From Rhodobacteraceae bacterium D3-12 (lineage in GTDB: Bacteria; Pseudomonadota; Alphaproteobacteria; Rhodobacterales; Rhodobacteraceae): DNA of 64,000 nt. This document shows, piece by piece, positions 34,978 to 42,358 of the stretch. The stretch is from positions 3,348,001-3,412,000 of the forward strand of contig CP104793.1 in NCBI GenBank assembly GCA_025916135.1, given 5' to 3'. Within the stretch, counting starts at the first letter, position 1, and each line of letters opens with the position of its first letter. The position numbers were made by a program, and so were the translations under genes. The notes beneath the pieces are model-generated. The model searched no databases. It saw only the letters and a program-made list of their open reading frames with translations, and was not told where the DNA came from.

Positions 34978-35745
34978 TTAGGCCGCCACTTGCGTCGCGT
35001 GAACACTCATCTGCAAACTGGCCTGAAAGCTTTCCAAACAGGATCTCCCCGCAGCCCTGATCTCCAGCCCCTGCGCCAGTTGGGTCGCGCAATGCACCGG
35101 CAAAAAGCTATAGTCACTCTGCTCTGGCGCCTCTTTGATCGCCACTTGCAGCAAATCCTTGCCGGCGGGGCAAAACAGCAATGTCCCCTGCTCGGCGTAA
35201 ATCACCTGATCCGTATCAAAGCTCAGCTTGACGACCGTGGCCTGATCGCCCGGACACACCCGCTCAATCCCGCGCACCCCGTCCAACGCCCGCGCTTGGA
35301 TCAATGCGAACGGATCGCCCAGCGCCTGCTCGGCGATATCGCTTTCAAGCATTACACCCTGTCGCGGCAAAATCCGCATCGGCTTGACGTTTTCCAACGC
35401 CCCCGCGGGCACCATCAATGGCCAGAACGACGCGGGGCAGGCCCCCTCTCCGCTCCACAACTCCGAGCGCGACACCCCGGTGACCGGCTGCAACCCTCCA
35501 TCAAACGTCAGGATCATATCGCCAACCTGAAGCCCGCCAACATCGCGCCACCCCATCGTCGTCGCCACCCGCGTGCCCACCACAATTCCGCTCATGACGC
35601 CGGTTGCCCCGCCATCATACGCGCCCGACATATCGCTCATCCGTGCAGGCCTTTTGGTGTGTGTCGCTGTCCATCCAAACATGTCGCGTTCCCAGTCCGT
35701 CATTCGGGCCATTTCCATCTGGCCGCTGTTAAGCAGTAAGAACAT
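34978..35745 (-). CDS. Hint-domain-like protein with degenerate active site
   Basis: This is a 255-residue protein whose central part resembles the Hint (hedgehog/intein) domain: GTRVATTMGWRDVGGLQVGDMILTFDGG is the first Hint block. Such proteins occur as secreted or calcium-related proteins in roseobacters. The usual Cys that starts the first block is not present (VVGTRVAT), and the expected histidine near the end of the domain (SPQHRVLL in related proteins, from memory) is AEQGTLLF here. Autoprocessing therefore seems unlikely. I choose the ATG at 35745 over the upstream frame. No signal peptide is evident. Confidence 0.65.
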   Translation of the reverse strand: MFLLLNSGQMEMARMTDWERDMFGWTATHTKRPARMSDMSGAYDGGATGVMSGIVVGTRVATTMGWRDVGGLQVGDMILTFDGGLQPVTGVSRSELWSGEGACPASFWPLMVPAGALENVKPMRILPRQGVMLESDIAEQALGDPFALIQARALDGVRGIERVCPGDQATVVKLSFDTDQVIYAEQGTLLFCPAGKDLLQVAIKEAPEQSDYSFLPVHCATQLAQGLEIRAAGRSCLESFQASLQMSVHATQVAA

Positions 35746-35865
35746 TGGGAGTGATTCCTGTGCCTGACCTTGGGCTGGGATCGGGCCAAAACAAGGCACC
35801 GTCGCCGCCACGCGGACAATCCACCAGCCCGTCAATCATTGTCGCGTCAGCGCCGCCAATCCCGC

Positions 35866-36516
35866 CTATCCAGCGAAGCAATAGCCAAAGCGAGCGGCAT
35901 CCCAGTGACATATTTCGCCCACCCGCTCCGAATCGGCGTCGCTGTAATACGAACGGTAATCCCGCCGCCGCTGTGAAACATTCTCCCGCGGCAGCTCCAG
36001 CCGGAACCCAAGGTGCTCCCAAAGCGGCGCGGCGTCCTCCTCGAAATGCTCCAGCCGGATGTAGAGCGCTGCAACCTCATGCCCCGCCCCGTCGCGCATA
36101 TAGCTGGCATAGGGATTGTCGCAAAAGGACCGCCCGATCGCGTCGTCATGCACAAACGCGCCAAAGCTCAACGCCTTCGCCTTGGCCACCGCGTCATGCT
36201 CAAAACTCTGCTCGCGCAGCCAGTGGTAATAGCTGACCATCCGGTCCCACGGGTTGCGCACCAGCGTGAAACAAAACATCGACGCGATTTTTTCGCGCGG
36301 CAAAAGCCCCTCGATGTCCGCCAATGTCGCGTGTTTCCACAGCCGCCCGCGCGCCTCTGCGCCCTGCAACCTGCGCCGCCGCTTCAGGGCCTTGGGCGTA
36401 TCGCCCAGCATGATGTCGTCCTTCATCGCCCGCCCCTCAAGAGCCAACGCCAAAGAGGTGCCGCCGGTCTTGGGAATATGCACAAAGATATAGGACCGCC
36501 CGGCCGAGATTATCAT
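35866..36516 (-). CDS. Sulfotransferase family protein
   Basis: This is a 216-residue sulfotransferase of the PAPS-dependent family. It has the 5'-phosphosulfate loop IPKTGGTSLALALEG near residue 15 and the 3'-phosphate motif LVRNPWDRMVSYYHW near residue 90. The rest (YIRLEHFEEDAAPLWEHLGF, and SQRRRDYRSYYSD near the end) matches the group that sulfates polysaccharides or cell-surface carbohydrates. It starts with an ATG at 36516, divergent from the acyl-CoA ligase gene. It stands alone, so the acceptor is unknown. Confidence 0.9.
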   Translation of the reverse strand: MIISAGRSYIFVHIPKTGGTSLALALEGRAMKDDIMLGDTPKALKRRRRLQGAEARGRLWKHATLADIEGLLPREKIASMFCFTLVRNPWDRMVSYYHWLREQSFEHDAVAKAKALSFGAFVHDDAIGRSFCDNPYASYMRDGAGHEVAALYIRLEHFEEDAAPLWEHLGFRLELPRENVSQRRRDYRSYYSDADSERVGEICHWDAARFGYCFAG

Positions 36517-36648
36517 GTCGGCACGCTACCCGCGTCGCGCCCGCTCCGCAACGCCATGATGCTTCCACCGCACGCGCATGCTTCCAAAATGCGCGCCACC
36601 GCAATACGCTGCACCAACACCGCACCACCAAGACACGAGGGATTGCAC

Positions 36649-38280
36649 ATGGGCTGGCTCAGAGACGAAACCGGATTAGACAAAAACGCCGCCAATTATG
36701 CCGCGCTGACACCGCTGAGCCACCTCAACCGCGCCCGCGATCTGTTTCGCGATGACCTCGCCGTGGTCTATGGCACGCAGCACCGCAAGACCTATGGCGA
36801 ATACCACGCCCGCGTCACCTGCCTTGCCTCGGCGCTCGCCGGGCTGGGCGTGGTCCCCGGCGATGTGGTCGCCACCATCATTCCCAACCTGCCCGCGCAG
36901 GTCGAAGCGCATTTTGGCGTGCCCGCCTGTGGCGGTGTGCTCAACGCCATCAACACGCGGCTCGACCCGGCCACCGTCACCTATATTCTGGAGCATGGCG
37001 AGGCCAAAGTCGTGCTGGTCGATACCGCCCACCTGCCCCTCGCGGTCGAGGCGATTGCCGCCATGACCACCCCGGCCCCGCAAATCATCGAGGTCGCAGA
37101 CCCCTCCGCCGGCTTCCCCGCCACCGGCGATTACCTCGAATATGAAACGCTGCTGACGCAGGGCGACCCCGATTTCGCGTGGATCATGCCAGCGGATGAA
37201 TGGGAAAGCATCGCGCTCAACTATACCTCCGGCACCACGGGCAAGCCCAAAGGCGTCGTCTATCACCATCGTGGCGCGACCCTGAACACCTATGGCCAAG
37301 TGGTCAGCTGGCGGCTCACGCTCCGCCCCGTTTACCTTACCATCGTGCCGCTGTTTCATTGCAACGGCTGGTGTCACAGCTGGATGATGCCACTGCTCGG
37401 CGGCACCGTTGTCTGTTGCCGCGACATCACCGCCGCAGCGATCTATGACGCCATCGCCGATGAAAACGTCACCCATTTCGGCGGCGCGCCCATTGTGCTC
37501 AACGCCATCGTCAACGCCCGCGACAACGAACGCCGCGCCTTTGACCACATCGTCGAGGTCTTCACCGCTGGTGCTCCGCCCCCCGCCGCCACCCTCAAAG
37601 CCATCGAACCGCTCGGCTTTAACGTGACCCAGGTCTATGGCCTGACCGAGGTCTACGGCCCCGCCACCGAATGCATGTGGAAACCCGAATGGGACGACCT
37701 GCCGCTGGACGAGCGTTACGACATCAAGGCCCGCACCGGCGTGTCGATGCCAATGATCGAGGAAAACACCGTCCTCGACCCGGAATCAATGCGCCAGATA
37801 CCGATGGATGCCAAAACCCAAGGCGAGATCATGTATCGCGGCAATGGCGTGATGAAAGGCTACCTCAAGAACCCCGAGGCCACCGCCGAGGCGTTTCGCG
37901 GCGGCTATTTCCACACCGGCGATCTCGCGATGCAGCATCCCGACACCTACATGAAAATCCTCGACCGCTCGAAAGACATCATCATTTCGGGTGGCGAAAA
38001 CGTCAGCTCGGTCGAGGTCGAAGGCGTGTTGATGATGCACCCCGCCGTCTCGCTCTGCGCTGTGGTGGCCAAGCCGGACGACAAATGGGGCGAAATCCCT
38101 TGTGCCTTTGTCGAACTTAAAGAGGGCGCAGACCCGACAGCGGACGAGATCATAACCTTCGCCCGCTCCAAGCTCGCCGGGTTCAAAACCCCGAAAGAGG
38201 TGCATTTCATCGATCTGCCCAAAACCTCAACAGGCAAGATCCAGAAGTTCGAATTGCGCAAAATGGCTGTCGAGGGATAG
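36649..38280 (+). CDS. Acyl-CoA synthetase (AMP-forming, medium-chain/plant-AAE-like)
   Basis: This is a 543-residue ATP-dependent acyl-CoA ligase, producing acyl-AMP and then acyl-CoA. The motif YTSGTTGKPKGVVYHHRG marks the AMP-binding P-loop, near residue 191. VYGLTEVYGPATECMWKPEW and the hinge region HTGDLAMQHPDTYMKILDRSKDII follow. C-terminally KTSTGKIQKFELRK has the catalytic lysine. The W-rich FHCNGWCHSWMMPLLGG is typical of the subgroup that includes short/medium-chain ligases. Such enzymes include the DmdB-type ligases, but the substrate is not assignable here. It probably feeds the acyl-CoA run at 26479-34581. Start chosen at ATG 36649. Confidence 0.9.
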   Translation: MGWLRDETGLDKNAANYAALTPLSHLNRARDLFRDDLAVVYGTQHRKTYGEYHARVTCLASALAGLGVVPGDVVATIIPNLPAQVEAHFGVPACGGVLNAINTRLDPATVTYILEHGEAKVVLVDTAHLPLAVEAIAAMTTPAPQIIEVADPSAGFPATGDYLEYETLLTQGDPDFAWIMPADEWESIALNYTSGTTGKPKGVVYHHRGATLNTYGQVVSWRLTLRPVYLTIVPLFHCNGWCHSWMMPLLGGTVVCCRDITAAAIYDAIADENVTHFGGAPIVLNAIVNARDNERRAFDHIVEVFTAGAPPPAATLKAIEPLGFNVTQVYGLTEVYGPATECMWKPEWDDLPLDERYDIKARTGVSMPMIEENTVLDPESMRQIPMDAKTQGEIMYRGNGVMKGYLKNPEATAEAFRGGYFHTGDLAMQHPDTYMKILDRSKDIIISGGENVSSVEVEGVLMMHPAVSLCAVVAKPDDKWGEIPCAFVELKEGADPTADEIITFARSKLAGFKTPKEVHFIDLPKTSTGKIQKFELRKMAVEG

Positions 38281-38450
38281 TCGGGCCAGCGTCCAACAGC
38301 CGCCCCGTTGCAAGCCGGGTTATCGCCGACACGCGGGGTGGCGATCAAACGGTTCATCAAGCCACTTTATGTTTGCCAAATCCGCGCTTGATCCGTGTGG
38401 AGCGCACCCTCTCCCAATCGCCGCCCCGAGGGGCGTGTCGGCGATAGCCC

Positions 38451-38477
38451 GGCGGCCTGCGGCCTTGATTCCGGGCC
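38451..38477 (+). repeat. 27-base exact direct repeat, copy 1
   Basis: The block GGCGGCCTGCGGCCTTGATT followed by CCGGGCC occurs here and again at 38691-38717, exactly 240 bases apart. The 462-base gap between the ligase and the following membrane-protein gene holds no convincing reading frame and seems built of diverged repeats. Confidence 0.7.
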
Positions 38478-38690
38478 TCTCTCCGGTCCCGCCGCAACAT
38501 CAAAAGAAAGCCGGGCCAACGTCAGCCCCGGGATGACGATCCAACGCCCGCCGCAAAGCGCTTTATGCCAGCCAAACCACTCCCCAGAATCCATAGCGCG
38601 CAAACGCCAACCAATCGTCAGCCCATGGGTGGGGCTGACGATGGCCCCCTCTCGGCAGATTTTGCATGGCAAAATCGCCTGCCGGCAACG

Positions 38691-38717
38691 GGCGGCCTGC
38701 GGCCTTGATTCCGGGCC
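38691..38717 (+). repeat. 27-base exact direct repeat, copy 2
   Basis: This is identical to the block at 38451-38477. It lies just beyond the stop of the membrane-protein gene at 38743. The sequence between the copies contains further loosely similar stretches (GCGCTTTATG against CCACTTTATG). Confidence 0.7.
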
Positions 38718-38742
38718 CCGCTAAAATCCTGCACCCCGCCAC

Positions 38743-39444
38743 TCAACTCCGGCAGAATTTAACCGGCACGATGTGATCCCCGCCCAGCCCATAAACAATG
38801 ACTGTCTCACCGTCCCGCTCGGTTTCAAACCGATGCCATCCGCTGGCCGAAGGGCTTCGGCTCAACCGCAGTTTTTCGCCACGCTTCAGGGAAAGAACCG
38901 CCGGATAACTCGCGCTCGGCCCTTCGTGAAACCTGAGCAGCGATGCGTTGACGCAGTGGGTTCCACCGCCACCAAACGCAAGCGTGATAGGCGCCGGCGC
39001 GGCGGACTGGCGCTCGATAACATCGGTCAACCCAATCATCGCGACAAAAGCAACGGCAAATCCCGCCACGATCCCGACCCCGCCGATCCCGGCCTGCTGA
39101 CCGGGAGAGAGCACCCGCCCTTTGCTCAACCCCAAAACAATCCTGAGCCCAACTGCCGAGACAGCCACCGACAACACCGCGTAAATCCCCGAAAGGTAAA
39201 AGAGAAAGGCGGTTTCCCAAACGTCTCTCGGCGGCTGGCGCGATGACAAATATCCATAGCTCGCGACCAGAAACACCACCCCCATTGCGCAAAGCAGGCC
39301 GATCAACCGCTTGGTCGCCCGCGCCGGAAGCGCCGTTCGAACCGCAGCAAAGGCGACCCCGAACACAACCACAGCAAGGACAAAAGACACCGCCGCAACA
39401 ATCGCCGCCGCCGCGAAACCTACCAGAATTACGATACCGATCAT
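38743..39444 (-). CDS. Unrecognised membrane protein with C-terminal SH3-like part
   Basis: This is a 233-residue protein I cannot name. It has about four hydrophobic helices in the first 150 residues (MIGIVILVGFAAAAIVAAVS and IGLLCAMGVVFLVASYGYL among them). The C-terminal 60 residues (NASLLRFHEGPSASYPAVLS and WHRFETERDGETVIVYGLGG) look like an SH3-type domain, as in cell-wall-related proteins. I chose the ATG at 39444, preceded by GGAGG. It may sense or anchor to the envelope, but this is only a guess. Confidence 0.7.
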   Translation of the reverse strand: MIGIVILVGFAAAAIVAAVSFVLAVVVFGVAFAAVRTALPARATKRLIGLLCAMGVVFLVASYGYLSSRQPPRDVWETAFLFYLSGIYAVLSVAVSAVGLRIVLGLSKGRVLSPGQQAGIGGVGIVAGFAVAFVAMIGLTDVIERQSAAPAPITLAFGGGGTHCVNASLLRFHEGPSASYPAVLSLKRGEKLRLSRSPSASGWHRFETERDGETVIVYGLGGDHIVPVKFCRS

Positions 39445-39540
39445 GCCTTTGCCTCCGCGCTGCGTTTCTCTCTTCCTATATGCGCCCGCTGCGGCGGGCA
39501 AACTGGTATGGCACAGGTTTATTTTTGGTATCACACCCGG

Positions 39541-39574
39541 CGTTAACCAAGGTGTTAACCTTAACGGGCGTTAA
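39541..39574. other. GTTAACC-rich cluster in a 406-base intergenic gap
   Basis: Four TTAA words (39543, 39555, 39561 and 39571) lie within GTTAACC contexts. They resemble, but do not exactly match, the CtrA half-site layout TTAA-N7-TTAA (here the spacings are 8, 2 and 6). An 11-base tandem repeat CAGCCGGGAGT follows at 39593-39614. The gap 39445-39850 otherwise holds nothing clear. Confidence 0.4.
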
Positions 39575-39850
39575 CCCCTTCGCGTCACCCGGCAGCCGGG
39601 AGTCAGCCGGGAGTCACCCCCCCGAATCGCGCCTCCGCCGAATGGTTAATTCGCGCCTCTCCGGGCGGCGCCGCTTGCCCGCTCCGGCCCCGCGCGCGTT
39701 AACCTTTTCATCGCCGGTTTCGGCCTATTTCGGTCCGGTTTGCGCCTCGCCCCGCGACACGCGCAGAAATGGCATCGAAACCCTTGCGTTGCCTGCCCCA
39801 CCCGCCGCATGCTATCCTCTTGAAAAGACAAGGCAGAGCAGGCCACACCT

Positions 39851-40876
39851 ATGACAGCACTCAGCGCCTATGATCGGCTGGAAGCCTCCGGCTTGTGGCG
39901 AGCATCGCCGCATCATCAGCGGCGCGATGTGATCGTCTCGATTGGCGAGGCCACGTTGACGATTACCGACCTCAAGGACCAACCGCTGGCCCATTGGTCG
40001 ATCCCCGCGATCGAACGCGCCAACCCCGGCCAGACCCCGGCCTACTTCCACCCCGATGGCGACCCCGGTGAAGTGCTCGAACTGCCGGTTAATGAATCCG
40101 AAATGATCGAGGCGATAGAAACTTTACGCACCGCCATCGACCGCGCCCGCCCCCACCCCGGCCGCCTCCGCACCCTCTCCCTGGTGATCAGCATTCTGGC
40201 GGTGGTTGCGCTCTGCGTGTTCTGGCTTCCCGGTGCCGTGCTTGACCACACAGTTTCGGTCGTGCCCAAGGTCAAACGGCAAGAGGTCGGCGCGGCCTTG
40301 CTCACACACATTCGCCGCGTCGCGGGTCTGCCCTGTGACGAGGCTCAGGCGCTGCCGGCATTGGCTAGCCTGTCCAAACGCCTACCCTCGCCGCAAGGCG
40401 CGGCGCGGTTGGTGACGTTGCGCGGCGGCGTGCAACAGGCGGCGCATCTACCGGGCGGGATCATCCTGCTCAACAAGGCGCTATTCGAGGATTACGAAGA
40501 ACCCGATGTCGCCGCCGGTTTCATCATCGCCGAACATCTGCGTGCCGAGGTCAACGACCCGCTCCGCGTGCTGCTAAAACAGGCAGGCACCATTGCCACC
40601 GTGCGCCTCTTGACCACCGGTGCGCTGCGCGATTCAACTTTGAAAAGCTATAGCGAACACCTGCTGGCTGCGCCCCCCGCCACGCTGGAAGACGCCACCC
40701 TGCTAGCCGGGTTTGAGGCCTGGTCGGTGCGTGCAACGCCCTATGCCTATGCCCTTGATATCACTGGCGAAACCACTCTTGGATTAATCGAGGCCGATCC
40801 CTTCGCCAGCCAACCTGCCGACCCGCTGATCACCGATGCCGACTGGTTGAGATTGCAAAACATCTGCGGTGGATGA
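39851..40876 (+). CDS. Unrecognised membrane protein, degenerate M48-like peptidase
   Basis: This is a 341-residue protein, possibly membrane-anchored, with a hydrophobic helix LSLVISILAVVALCVFWLPG near residue 110. The segment HLPGGIILLNKALFEDYEE and the following AAGFIIAEHLRAEV resemble the LPGG...HExxH region of M48 zinc proteases, but the HExxH motif reads AEHLR, so both zinc-binding histidines are lost. It is therefore likely an inactive relative. Nothing is known of its role. The start has a GGCAGAGCAGG ribosome binding site. Confidence 0.65.
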   Translation: MTALSAYDRLEASGLWRASPHHQRRDVIVSIGEATLTITDLKDQPLAHWSIPAIERANPGQTPAYFHPDGDPGEVLELPVNESEMIEAIETLRTAIDRARPHPGRLRTLSLVISILAVVALCVFWLPGAVLDHTVSVVPKVKRQEVGAALLTHIRRVAGLPCDEAQALPALASLSKRLPSPQGAARLVTLRGGVQQAAHLPGGIILLNKALFEDYEEPDVAAGFIIAEHLRAEVNDPLRVLLKQAGTIATVRLLTTGALRDSTLKSYSEHLLAAPPATLEDATLLAGFEAWSVRATPYAYALDITGETTLGLIEADPFASQPADPLITDADWLRLQNICGG

Positions 40877-41015
40877 CGCTGCCGCATGGTGCATCGTTCA
40901 AAGGTCTTGCAAGGGGTTGCAATCCCGCCTTACCGCCTCACTCTGTCTTGAAAATGAAACAGGGCGCAGCGCGCTCTTCGTTTCCTTTCCGACAAGCCAC
41001 CCGAAAGGCCGCTAA

Positions 41016-41879
41016 ATGAAATTCCAAGCCCCCGAAAGCATTGAGGAAGCCGTCGCCATCCTCACCGCCGAGCCCGAGGCAAAACTGCTTGCCGGCGGCA
41101 CCGATCTCCTGGTGCGCCTGCGCGCTGGTCATATCGCGCCGCCCGCGATCATCGACCTCAAGCGTATCGACGACATGATGACCATCACCCGTCTTGATGA
41201 CGGCGGCTGGCGCATCGGCGCCGCCGTCCCTTCGGCCGAGATGTTTGAGCATGCCGCGCTCAAGGCCGACTGGCCCGGTGTCGTCGAAGCCGCTGATTTG
41301 ATTGGCTCAACTCAGGTTCAGGGCCGCGCCACAATCGTTGGCAACCTGTGTAACGCCGGCCCCGCCGCCGATAGCGTCCCCGCCATCGTTGCCGCCTCGG
41401 CTCACGTCGAAATCACCGGACCGAACGGCACCCGCACGGCCGCTGTCGAGGATATCCCCACAGCCCCCGGAAAGACCTCCCTCGCACCCGGCGAATTGGT
41501 CACGGCGCTGTTGCTTCCGCCCCGCGCTCCGCACTCCGGCTCGGCCTACTTGCGCTTTATTCCGCGCACCGAAATGGACATCGCAGTCGTCGGCTGTGGT
41601 GTTGTAATACAGCTGGATGAGGGCGGCACCATCACCGACGCCCGCGTCTCGCTCGGCGCGGTTGGCCCCAAGGTCATGCTGGTCCCCGACGCTGCTAAGG
41701 CGCTGATCGGCACATCGGGCGACGACGCGGCCCTCGCCGCTCTCGCCACCGCCTGCACTGCCGCCGCCACGCCCATTGACGACAAGCGCGGCACTGTCGA
41801 ATTCCGCAAACACGTCTCCGGCGTGCTCGGCCAGCGCGCCGCAAAAATCGCCATGTCCCGCGCCAAAGGAGAAGCCTGA
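41016..41879 (+). CDS. Molybdenum hydroxylase FAD-binding subunit (CoxM-like)
   Basis: This is a 287-residue flavoprotein subunit of the xanthine dehydrogenase/CO dehydrogenase family. Typical FAD contacts are in AKLLAGGTDLLVRLRAG near residue 30 and IVGNLCNAGPAADSVPAIVA near residue 110. The gene begins the M-S-L order and overlaps the next start by one base (TGATG), indicating co-translation. It passes electrons from the iron-sulphur subunit to an acceptor. No specific substrate can be assigned. Confidence 0.92.
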   Translation: MKFQAPESIEEAVAILTAEPEAKLLAGGTDLLVRLRAGHIAPPAIIDLKRIDDMMTITRLDDGGWRIGAAVPSAEMFEHAALKADWPGVVEAADLIGSTQVQGRATIVGNLCNAGPAADSVPAIVAASAHVEITGPNGTRTAAVEDIPTAPGKTSLAPGELVTALLLPPRAPHSGSAYLRFIPRTEMDIAVVGCGVVIQLDEGGTITDARVSLGAVGPKVMLVPDAAKALIGTSGDDAALAALATACTAAATPIDDKRGTVEFRKHVSGVLGQRAAKIAMSRAKGEA

Positions 41880-42358
41880 TGTCCCGCATTCATGTTACCA
41901 CGACCCTAAATGGCGAAGAGACCGATTACCTTTGCAACGCTGAAGATACGCTGCTCGATGTGCTGCGCGATGACCTTGAGCTGACCGGCTCGAAAGAGGG
42001 CTGCGCCTCGGGCGATTGCGGGGCTTGTTCCGTGGTTGTCGATGGCCGCCTCGTCTGCTCCTGCCTCATGCTTGGGGCCGAAGCCGAAGACCGCAAGATC
42101 GAAACGATCGAGGGCATGGCTGATGGCGAAACCCTTCATCCACTGCAACAAAAATTCATCGAAAAGGCCGCGCTTCAATGCGGCATCTGCACCCCCGGCA
42201 TCCTTGTCGCTGCCAAGAACCTCTTGGAACGCAACGACAATCCGACCGAGGAAGAAGTGCGCTACTGGCTCGCGGGCAATCTCTGCCGCTGCACAGGTTA
42301 TGACAAGATCATCCGCGCGGTCATGGAAACCGCTGCCGATTTGAGGGGGGCTGCATAA
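41879..42358 (+). CDS. Molybdenum hydroxylase (2Fe-2S) subunit (CoxS-like)
   Basis: This is a 159-residue iron-sulphur subunit. The plant-type [2Fe-2S] motif CASGDCGACSVVVDGRLVCSC is near residue 40, and the second cluster lies in the C-terminal helical domain (CGICTPGILVA, CRCTGYDKI). It transfers electrons from the molybdenum subunit to the FAD subunit. The stop overlaps the start of the large subunit by one base. Confidence 0.94.
   Translation: MSRIHVTTTLNGEETDYLCNAEDTLLDVLRDDLELTGSKEGCASGDCGACSVVVDGRLVCSCLMLGAEAEDRKIETIEGMADGETLHPLQQKFIEKAALQCGICTPGILVAAKNLLERNDNPTEEEVRYWLAGNLCRCTGYDKIIRAVMETAADLRGAA

Noticed and set aside
40954-41019. A 21-codon frame whose TGA overlaps the start of the FAD subunit gene
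   Set aside because: It has no ribosome binding site and the overlap could arise by chance; kept only as a weak leader possibility.
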